The notes under the pieces: generated by a model
What the model was told of the DNA's origin: nothing
Seen by the model: the letters and a program-made list of their open reading frames with translations, nothing else
The model's database searches: none
From: Pseudonocardia sp.
GTDB lineage: Bacteria > Actinomycetota > Actinomycetes > Mycobacteriales > Pseudonocardiaceae
Reading direction: 5' to 3'
Assembly: GCF_025465255.1 (NCBI RefSeq)
Contig: NZ_JAODNI010000235.1
Span: 1 to 64,000 of the forward strand
DNA length: 64,000 bases
Made by a program: the position numbers and the translations under genes
Part shown: piece by piece, positions 58,246 to 64,000 of the stretch
How positions within the stretch are numbered: position 1 is the first letter of the stretch
Layout: each line of letters opens with the position of its first letter

Positions 58246-59052
58246 GTGCACCACTTCCGCTTCGGCGCCATCGAGGCGCCTCGTGGCACGACCGAGGACT
58301 GGCTCGCCACCGCGCGTCGGACCGCCGGCCTGGGGTTCTCGACGCTGCTCACGCCGGACGGCACGCAGCAGCACGCCCCGTTCCCGGCCCTCGCCGCCGC
58401 ATCCTCCATCCCGGAGCTGCGGCTCGGCACCTTCGTGCTCGCCGCCCCGCTCCGGCCACCGCGTTCCGCGGCCTGGGAGGGCCACACCCTGTCCGTCCTG
58501 TCCGGCGGTCGGTTCGAGTTCGGCATCGGCACCGGACGGCCCGACGCACGCGGCGAGGCGGAGTCCTTCGGCCTGCCCTGGGGCACCGGCGCGGAGCGGC
58601 TGTCGATGGTCCGGGAGACCGTTGCGCATCTGCGGACGCTCGACGGCGAGCAGCGCACGCCGATCCTGATGGCAGCCGCCGGTCCGCGGGCTCTCGCCCT
58701 CGCCGCGGAGGAGGCGGACATCGTCACGTTGGCCGCGCTGCCGCTGACGCCGCGCGCGGAGGTCGCCCGCATGTCCGCCGAGCTGCGGGAGCGGGCCGGC
58801 AACCGGGACGTCGAGATCGCGATGAACCTGTTCGTCGTGGGGACGGACGTACCGCCCTGGACCAGGCAGTTCCTCGGCGTCGACCCGGCCACGCTGGACG
58901 AACGCGAGTCCCTGGCCGTGCTCCGCGGCACCCCGCAACAGATGGCGGACGAGCTGGAGCGCCGCCGCGAGGAGCTCGGCGTGACCTACTTCGTGAGCAG
59001 CGCGAGCTACGGGGAGGCGCTCGCCCCGGTCGTCGAGCTGCTCACCCGGTGA
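58246..59052 (+). CDS. LLM-class F420-dependent oxidoreductase (MSMEG_2516-like)
   Basis: 268 residues from GTG. FSTLLTPDGTQQHAPFPALA near 32-50, LRLGTFVLAAPLRPPRSAAW and LSGGRFEFGIGTGRPDAR. Shorter than the two other LLM proteins here, matching a TIGR-defined F420 group by pattern. Reduces or oxidises an unknown substrate. Ends 11 bases into the convergent ThpR gene. Confidence 0.85.
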   Translation: MHHFRFGAIEAPRGTTEDWLATARRTAGLGFSTLLTPDGTQQHAPFPALAAASSIPELRLGTFVLAAPLRPPRSAAWEGHTLSVLSGGRFEFGIGTGRPDARGEAESFGLPWGTGAERLSMVRETVAHLRTLDGEQRTPILMAAAGPRALALAAEEADIVTLAALPLTPRAEVARMSAELRERAGNRDVEIAMNLFVVGTDVPPWTRQFLGVDPATLDERESLAVLRGTPQQMADELERRREELGVTYFVSSASYGEALAPVVELLTR

Positions 59053-59584
59053 ACGGCCAGGACGCCACCGTCGCGTACACCGGGGGGCCCGTCGAGCCCG
59101 GCGGCGACATACTGCTCATCAGGTGCAGGTCGGCGGCGGTCCATGGCGTCCCGGTGAACCCGGCGAGCCGGGAGACGAGCGGGCGTAGGTCGGTCCCGGC
59201 CGGCGCCCGAGCGAGCGTGAGGTGGGGGCGATAGCGCCTTGTGTCGAGGGTCAGGCCCGCACGCCGTCCGGCCGCCTGCGCCCGGGCCGCGGTCCGGACC
59301 AGCCGTTCGGTATCGCCGCCGACCCGGGTCCAGAGCACCCGGTCCCCGAAGCGGCCCCCGCCGCCCAGGCCCAGCGTCGGGGCGGGGCGGGCCGCCGCCA
59401 CCCGGGAGAGAAGTCCTCGCAGGTCACCGGTGGTGCGGGGACAAATCTCGCCGTAGAAGGCCAGGGTGACGTGCCACTGCGCGCGCACGGTCCAGCGCAG
59501 CTCGGGGGCGTCGATCCCCGCGAGCGCCGCCTCCAGCTCGTCGAGCACCGCCGCCGGCGGCACGAGAGCGGCGAACATCCTCAC
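59042..59584 (-). CDS. thpR: RNA 2',3'-cyclic phosphodiesterase
   Basis: 180 residues from GTG (an ATG two codons in is possible). The two HxTx catalytic motifs are HVTLAFYG near 38 and HLTLARAP near 121. Opens 2',3'-cyclic phosphates and can ligate 2'-5' RNA half molecules in vitro. Divergent from the MOSC gene, 61 bases between. Confidence 0.92.
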   Translation of the reverse strand: MRMFAALVPPAAVLDELEAALAGIDAPELRWTVRAQWHVTLAFYGEICPRTTGDLRGLLSRVAAARPAPTLGLGGGGRFGDRVLWTRVGGDTERLVRTAARAQAAGRRAGLTLDTRRYRPHLTLARAPAGTDLRPLVSRLAGFTGTPWTAADLHLMSSMSPPGSTGPPVYATVASWPFTG

Positions 59585-59645
59585 GAATGGTGATGCTGAC
59601 AGAAATCCGGAAGGTCCAGGTGTCGTCGCGGCTAATCTGCCGTGG

Positions 59646-60491
59646 GTGACCCTGACGCTCGCGGCCGTCGCCCGCTACCCGGTCAAGTCCTGCCGCGGGC
59701 ACTCGGTCGGGTCCGCCGTCGTCGAGCCGTGGGGGCTCGCCGGGGACCGGCGGTGGTTGGTCGCGGACCCGGACGGGCTCGCCGTGACCGCCCGCACCAC
59801 GCCCCGAATGCTGTTGATCGAGCCCGTCCCCCTCGCGGACGGCCTGCTCCTGCGCGCTCCCGGCCTGCTCGACCTGCGCGTCCGGACGCCGCACGGCAAC
59901 CCGTTGGCGGATGTCCAGGTGTGGGCGGACCGGGTCAAGGCCACGCTGGCCGACGAGGACGCGCACGGTTGGCTCACCACCGCGGTCGGCGCACCGGTCC
60001 GGCTGGCCTACCTGGACGACCCGCGGCGCCGCCCGGTCGCCCCGGAGTACGCCGACGCCGAGGACCGGGTCTCCTTCGCCGACGGCTTCCCGATGCTCCT
60101 GACCTCGAACGCGTCGCTCGTCGCCCTGAACGACCTGACCGCGGCCGGGCCGAACGCGGCCGGGGGCCCGCTGGTCATGACCCGATTCCGGCCGAACCTG
60201 GTGGTCGGCGGTGCGGCTCCCTGGGCGGAGGACGGCTGGACGGCGCTGCGCATCGGCGAGGCCCGGTTCCGGGTGGTCAAGGCCTGCAGCCGGTGCGTGA
60301 TGACGACCGTGGACCCGGAGACCGCGACGAAGGGCCGCGAACCCCTCGCGACGATGGTGAGGCACCGGAGGTTCGGGTCCAAGACCTGGTTCGGCGTGAA
60401 CCTGATCCCGGACAGCGCGGGCGTCACGGTGCGCGTGGGCGATCCCGTGGAGGTCCTCGGGACGCGCGACGGGAGCGAGCCGCTCCGCTAG
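59646..60491 (+). CDS. MOSC-domain molybdenum-cofactor sulfurtransferase-like/mARC-like protein
   Basis: 281 residues from GTG. N-terminal MOSC_N barrel (VARYPVKSCRGHSV, AGDRRWLVADPDG) and C-terminal MOSC domain with ACSRCVMTTVDPET, where the Cys residues include the expected Mo-binding Cys of mARC/YcbX-type proteins. Reduces N-hydroxylated bases in relatives. Possibly linked with the MarR gene 29 bases downstream. Confidence 0.9.
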   Translation: MTLTLAAVARYPVKSCRGHSVGSAVVEPWGLAGDRRWLVADPDGLAVTARTTPRMLLIEPVPLADGLLLRAPGLLDLRVRTPHGNPLADVQVWADRVKATLADEDAHGWLTTAVGAPVRLAYLDDPRRRPVAPEYADAEDRVSFADGFPMLLTSNASLVALNDLTAAGPNAAGGPLVMTRFRPNLVVGGAAPWAEDGWTALRIGEARFRVVKACSRCVMTTVDPETATKGREPLATMVRHRRFGSKTWFGVNLIPDSAGVTVRVGDPVEVLGTRDGSEPLR

Positions 60492-60520
60492 TCGCGGGGG
60501 CGACCGGCGACAATGCACCC

Positions 60521-61066
60521 ATGGGAATGGCCGCCGCGCAGCCGGACGACGGGGAGCTGGACTACTGGTCCTTCGTGGATGTCGCGATCGCCCGGACCCT
60601 CGCCGCGCAGCCCGAGGTCGATCCCGCCGCGATGCGGCTCGTGCTGAGCCTGCACCGGGCGTCGACCTCGCTGGCCTACGACCTGGAGTCCGCCGTGCAC
60701 CGGCCCCGGGGCTGGTCCTGGCCGGGTTTCCGGGTGCTCTTCGTGATCCGGCTGACGGCGCCGGTGGAGGCCAGGCGCGTCGCGCAACTCTCGGGGATGA
60801 GCCGTGCGGCGGTGTCCGCGCTGCTCAAGACCCTGGAGCGGGACGGCCTGGTCTCCCGCACCCCCGCCGCCTACGACCGGCGCGCCGCCGAGCTGACCCT
60901 GACCCCCGCGGGCGAGGAGGCGTTCAGCAGCGCCTTCGTCGCGCACAACGAGCGGGAGCGGACCTGGGCCTCCGCACTCGACGACGACGAGGTCTCGACC
61001 CTCACCGCACTGCTGGAGAAGCTCATGGCGGGCGACGCCGCGCAGCGCGCCAACCGCCGGTCCTGA
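60521..61066 (+). CDS. MarR-family regulator
   Basis: 181 residues from ATG. Winged helix at about 60-130 (WSWPGFRVLFVIRLTAPVEA, MSRAAVSALLKTLERDGLVS, PAAYDRRAAELTLTPAGEEA). Probably autoregulated; follows the MOSC gene by 29 bases and faces the atypical SDR. Confidence 0.88.
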   Translation: MGMAAAQPDDGELDYWSFVDVAIARTLAAQPEVDPAAMRLVLSLHRASTSLAYDLESAVHRPRGWSWPGFRVLFVIRLTAPVEARRVAQLSGMSRAAVSALLKTLERDGLVSRTPAAYDRRAAELTLTPAGEEAFSSAFVAHNERERTWASALDDDEVSTLTALLEKLMAGDAAQRANRRS

Positions 61067-61070
61067 TCGC

Positions 61071-61817
61071 TCAGAGCAGCGCCTGGTAGGCGCCGCCGTC
61101 GACCGGGATCGCGGCGCCGGTCAGATACCCCGCCTGCCGGGAGCAGAGGAATGCGACGATCGCGCCGAAGTCCTCGGGCGCGCCGAGCCGGCCGGCCGGG
61201 ATGTCCTCCGCGGCGCGGGCCAGCGCCTCCTCGTTCTCGGCCATGCTCCGCAGCCGGTTCGTCAAATGCGAGGCCGGCTGCAGCGAGTTGACGGTGACGC
61301 CGTCGCGCGCGATCTCCCGGGCGAGCGTCCGCAGGAACCCGGTGGCCCCGGCGCGGGCGGTGTTGGAGAGCACCAGGTTGTGCAACGGCTGCCGCACCCC
61401 GATCGAGGTGATCGCCACGATCCGGCCCCAGCCCTGCGCCTGCATCCCCGGCGCGGCGGCCAGGCACATCCCGACGACCGCGAGCAGGCTCCGGTCCAGC
61501 GCGGCCTGGTAGTCCCCGAGGACGGTCTCCGCGACCGTGCCGGGCTTCGGTCCGGGCCCGTTCACGACCAGGATGTCCAGCCCGCCCATCCGCTCGCGCG
61601 CCTGGTCGACGAAACCCGCCGCGGCCTCCGGGTCCCGCAGGTCCGTGACGAGGTACTGCGCCCCCAGCTTCTCGGCCGCGGCCCGGGCGCGGTCCTCGTC
61701 GGACCCGCAGATCGTGACCTGCGCACCCTCCGCGACCAGCACCTCCGCGCTCGCGTAGCCGAGCCCGCCGCTCGCGGCCGCCACTGCCGCCCGCTTCCCC
61801 GCGATCCCCAGGTCCAC
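61071..61817 (-). CDS. SDR-family oxidoreductase lacking the YxxxK pair
   Basis: 248 residues from GTG with AAGGAG at good spacing; longer open frame beyond is not coding. Rossmann KRAAVAAASGGLGYASAEVL, NGPGPKP in place of NNAG, ITSIGVRQPLHNLVL then SNTARAGATGF where YxxxK should be: Tyr to Ser and Lys to Arg. The rest of the fold is intact (LTGAAIPVDGGAYQALL). May be a different-mechanism reductase or a non-catalytic binding protein. Stop-to-stop with MarR, only 4 bases apart. Confidence 0.85.
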   Translation of the reverse strand: MDLGIAGKRAAVAAASGGLGYASAEVLVAEGAQVTICGSDEDRARAAAEKLGAQYLVTDLRDPEAAAGFVDQARERMGGLDILVVNGPGPKPGTVAETVLGDYQAALDRSLLAVVGMCLAAAPGMQAQGWGRIVAITSIGVRQPLHNLVLSNTARAGATGFLRTLAREIARDGVTVNSLQPASHLTNRLRSMAENEEALARAAEDIPAGRLGAPEDFGAIVAFLCSRQAGYLTGAAIPVDGGAYQALL

Positions 61818-61985
61818 GTGACTCCTTCCGATCCTGCGGGCCACCGGTCCGCGGAGGCAACCTACCGAGTGCCGGTCGAGCGCCGCGGGTCCGGTGCAGG
61901 CCGTCTCGGCATGCGGATGTCCGGAGCTGCGCCGCGCACAGGTCGAGGCGGGGCGTGCGACCCGGAGCCGTGACAGCATTGGGCC

Positions 61986-62186
61986 GTGCCCGACGGATCC
62001 AGCTCGGCCCTGCCGCTCTACGAGGTCACGGTGACGCGGGAGGACGCGGGGTGGGCGGTCACCGTCGACGGCGTCCCCGGATCCGTGCAGGTGGGAACGT
62101 TCGCCGAGCTCGATCCCGCGGTGCGCGGCCTCATCACGGAGGGCACCGGGACGAAGGACTTCGACGTGTTCTGGAACTACGTCTAG
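61986..62186 (+). CDS. Small HicB-like protein
   Basis: 66 residues from GTG. YEVTVTREDAGWAVTVDGVP and GSVQVGTFAELDPAVRGLIT fit the small HicB antitoxin fold. No HicA toxin beside it; orphan. C-terminal DNA-binding part absent, as in many orphan HicB-like proteins. Confidence 0.6.
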   Translation: MPDGSSSALPLYEVTVTREDAGWAVTVDGVPGSVQVGTFAELDPAVRGLITEGTGTKDFDVFWNYV

Positions 62187-62955
62187 CTCACGAGGTGCGG
62201 CAGGGGTTTCCGCCGTGGTGCCTGTCGGGGGTCGATCCACACGGGTGGGATGAGCTCGGGGGGCCCGTCGCGAATCCGGACGGTCCAGCCGGAGTCGGCG
62301 TACAGCAGCCGGTGGTGGACTTTGCAGAGCATGACCAGGTTGTCGAGCTTCGTGGCGCGCCTTGGGCCCAGGGCTGGACGTGGTGGATCTCGCGCCACGA
62401 TCCCGGCCGGTCGCAGCCGGGGTGGGCACAGCCGGGGTGGGCACAGCCGAGGTCGCGGGCGGCGACGGCGCGGCGCAGTCCGTCGGGGATGGCGCGGGTG
62501 AGCCGGCCGATGTCGAGGACCTGGCCGCGGCCGTCCAGCACGATCGGCACCAACGCGGCGTCGCAGGCCGACGCCCGCAGCTCGGCAGCGGTGGCCGCCC
62601 CGAAGTCCAGCACGGCGGAGCGGCAGCGGCCTCGAGGTCCTCGATGCGGACGAGCACGTTGAGATGGGGGCGAAAGCCGCCGGACTCGGGCACCACCGCG
62701 GACGTCGCGTGGGTCAGGGCGAACGCGCACACCTCGGCCAGGGCTTGGGCCTGCCGTTCGGCCGGGGTGCGGTCGTCGTCCGCGGTCAGCGGCTTGACCA
62801 TCTATCAGCGCCGTAGCCCAGTGGTGGCGCCCGCTCGGCGTGTACTCGGCATCGTGCGCGGCGATCTGTTCCTCGGCACCAGCCCACACCGCGGGCGTAA
62901 GCCGGTTCGCCTCTGGTGAGTTCAGCGCTTTCGCGACCGATTCGACATGCCGGCG
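62183..62955 (-). pseudogene. Degraded DUF222/HNH endonuclease (13E12 repeat family)
   Basis: Pieces occur in three frames in the right order on the minus strand: HVESVAKALNSPEANRLTPA, then AGAEEQIAAHDAEYTPSG, VKPLTADDDRTPAERQAQAL, AVLDFGAATAAELRASACDA, ARDLGCAHPGC, WREIHHVQPWAQG and finally LDNLVMLCKVHHRLLYADSG. HNH residues are recognisable, but at least three frameshifts interrupt the gene (near 62800, 62630 and 62380) and the N terminus is missing. A 15-base tandem duplication (GCCGGGGTGGGCACA twice, about 62417-62446) adds a CAHPG repeat. Confidence 0.8.
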
Positions 62956-63278
62956 GCTACCGCTCGGCGGCCGGAGCGATGAGCGTCGATCAAGGGCAAG
63001 AGGGGCGTCAATCGATCACCACGCGCCCCGCGTCGCCGGCGGAGGTGCGGTTCCTGACGGTTCGTCGGACGCCCGCGGGAACGGCGACGCACCCCTCCGG
63101 GCCAGCTCCCGGGCCGGTCGTCCGGGCCCCAGCGCGGCTCGCCGAGGCGCTGCGAGGCCGTCGCGCTCGACGCGGTGCCCCATGCCGGCCCACGGTGCCG
63201 TCGGCCCAGGACGCCCCGGCCTCCCCCTTCACCGAGGACGGCAGCGGGCAGGTGAGAGGAACGGCGCCGACGAGCCGC
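62956..63278. other. Region without a recognised gene
   Basis: No frame shows a start with RBS or known motif; probably remnants of the DUF222 gene's upstream part and a downstream spacer of the DUF35 gene. Confidence 0.4.
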
Positions 63279-63659
63279 CTACGCCAGCCGGAACACCGGC
63301 ACCGCCTCGGACTCCTCGTCCGCCCGCTCGACCACCACCGTCAGCCGGGCGCCCGCCACGACCTGCTCCGGCTCCACGTCGATGACCTTCGACCACCACC
63401 ACGGGCCCTCGTCGAGCTCCGCGACCACCAGGATGTCCCGATGACCGCCGCGCCGGTGCGCGACCGACCGGCTCACGACCGACGCCCCACCGGAGGCGGC
63501 CACGGCCGTGAGATCGACGGAGGCGCATGTGTCGCACTGCTGCGAGTACGGCGGCGAGAAGTGCCCTGCCGGGCAGCGGAACAGCAGGAGCTCGCCCCGA
63601 GCCGTGCCGTCGAAGAACGCCGCCGTGGCCTCGTCGCGGCGCACCGGGCCGACCGTCAC
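63279..63659 (-). CDS. Zn-ribbon OB-fold protein (DUF35, acyl-CoA-associated)
   Basis: 126 residues from GTG with AGGAG, overlapping the thiolase stop (GTGA). Rubredoxin-like Zn ribbon at about 33-50 (FRCPAGH, QQCDTC), then the OB fold ending in VFRLA. DUF35 proteins are the partners of SCP-x-type thiolases/aldolases (as ChsH2 with Ltp2 in steroid side-chain breakdown). Acts in a complex with the upstream protein. Confidence 0.88.
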   Translation of the reverse strand: MTVGPVRRDEATAAFFDGTARGELLLFRCPAGHFSPPYSQQCDTCASVDLTAVAASGGASVVSRSVAHRRGGHRDILVVAELDEGPWWWSKVIDVEPEQVVAGARLTVVVERADEESEAVPVFRLA

Positions 63660-64000
63660 GAGCTGCTCCTCCCGGCCGGCCCGTGCGGGGAGAGCACGAG
63701 CGTCGAGTGGTGGTCGAGCACGCCGCCGTTGCCGCTGACCAGCACGACGTCGTGCTCGGGGACCTGCCGGCGACCCGCCTCGCCGCGGGCCTGCAGGACC
63801 GCTTCGGACAGCGGGGTCATGCCCCACATGTAGGAGGACGAGAGCTGCCCGCCGCCGGTGTTGACCTTGAGCTTGCCGTCGGGCCCGAGGGTGCCGTCCG
63901 CGACGAAGCGGCCGCCCTCGCCCTTCGGGCAGAAGCCGTAGTCCTCCAGCGTGATCACCACCGTGAACGTGTAGCAGTCGTAGAGCTCCACGACGTCCAC
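63656..64000 (-). CDS. SCP-x-type thiolase/aldolase, C-terminal part (cut by window edge)
   Basis: 114 residues visible. YDCYTFTVVITLEDYGFCPK and GEGGRF are typical of lipid-transfer-protein-type thiolases, and VNTGGGQLSSSYMWGMTPLS of their C-terminal loop, in which the classical GHP His region is altered. Overlaps the DUF35 gene by four bases. Likely retro-aldol or thiolytic cleavage in acyl-CoA/steroid side-chain degradation. Start lies outside. Confidence 0.85.
   Translation of the reverse strand: MDVVELYDCYTFTVVITLEDYGFCPKGEGGRFVADGTLGPDGKLKVNTGGGQLSSSYMWGMTPLSEAVLQARGEAGRRQVPEHDVVLVSGNGGVLDHHSTLVLSPHGPAGRSSS

Noticed and set aside
61986..62186. HicAB toxin-antitoxin module
   Set aside because: Only a HicB-like protein is present; the neighbours are an SDR and an HNH relic, with no HicA-type gene.

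Overview
The window is very GC-rich (about 72% by eye) and dense with coding sequence. Starts are often GTG, many neighbouring genes overlap by four bases (ATGA/GTGA), and several promoters look leaderless. The gene content points to a high-GC actinomycete, most probably Pseudonocardiaceae (Pseudonocardia-like). The indicators are a mycofactocin-type SDR, several LLM-family flavin/F420 oxidoreductases, mycobacterium-like lipid genes (a FabG4-like reductase beside a thiolase and a MaoC hydratase, and an EphD-like hydrolase/SDR fusion), many TetR/MarR/PadR/HxlR regulators and a 13E12-type HNH relic. The genus is an inference.

Layout. 1-3.3 kb: the 3' part of a catabolic operon (isomerase, epoxide-hydrolase-like enzyme, glycosidase-like barrel, mycofactocin-type SDR), ending at a hairpin shared with a convergent membrane adenylate cyclase. 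5-11.3 kb: fatty-acid module (MaoC, FabG4-like, thiolase) divergent from a TetR regulator and an acyl-CoA dehydrogenase/oxidase, with a 25-bp operator between. 11.3-13.7 kb: TPR protein, HAD phosphatase and a divergent HxlR/NmrA-reductase pair. 13.7-18 kb: two acyl-CoA ligases, then a methionine aminopeptidase divergent from a small XRE regulator. 18-22.5 kb: a YdeP/FdhF-type molybdopterin oxidoreductase, then the wreck of a Pls/PosA-type NRPS-like gene. 21.6-28.2 kb: quinone-reductase-like MDR, aminotransferase, glutamine synthetase-like enzyme, EphD-like fusion and Bcr/CflA exporter. 28.2-32.6 kb: PadR regulator divergent from a carotenoid oxygenase, two membrane proteins, and folD behind a ZTP (pfl) riboswitch. 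32.6-38.7 kb: hydrolase, AraC regulator, formaldehyde-dehydrogenase-like enzyme, ABC exporter with a MerR-type promoter, a TetR relic and a DUF151 nuclease. 38.7-45 kb: SDR, PucR regulator, two LLM oxidoreductases, TetR and a hydrolase.

45-49.7 kb holds two paralogous membrane proteins with a shared N-terminal domain and shared leader DNA (one ends in an Excalibur-like domain). Around them lie four gene remnants: 2'-5' RNA ligase-like, FBP zinc finger, AraC and DUF1772. A small gene follows whose ribosome binding site sits in a hairpin. 49.7-52.3 kb: a Gfo/Idh/MocA oxidoreductase and a POT peptide transporter.

52.3-57 kb looks like a degraded acquired island. It has lower GC, an excisionase-like HTH, an FAD monooxygenase with a strong vegetative-type promoter, an unrecognised beta-rich protein, a Tat-type Rieske lipoprotein and an IS982-like transposase relic. 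57-61.8 kb returns to core-like content: MarR/membrane protein pair, LLM oxidoreductase, ThpR, MOSC protein, MarR and an atypical SDR. 62-64 kb: a HicB-like small protein, a heavily frameshifted DUF222/HNH relic, and a DUF35/thiolase pair cut by the window edge.

No single unmistakable new system stands out. The strongest leads are the paired membrane proteins at 45-48 kb, the folD riboswitch, the RBS-burying hairpin at 49.4 kb, the MerR-type promoter of the ABC exporter, the dispersed hairpin families and the 52-57 kb island. No rRNA, tRNA or CRISPR array was seen. All family assignments come from reading motifs, not from searches.
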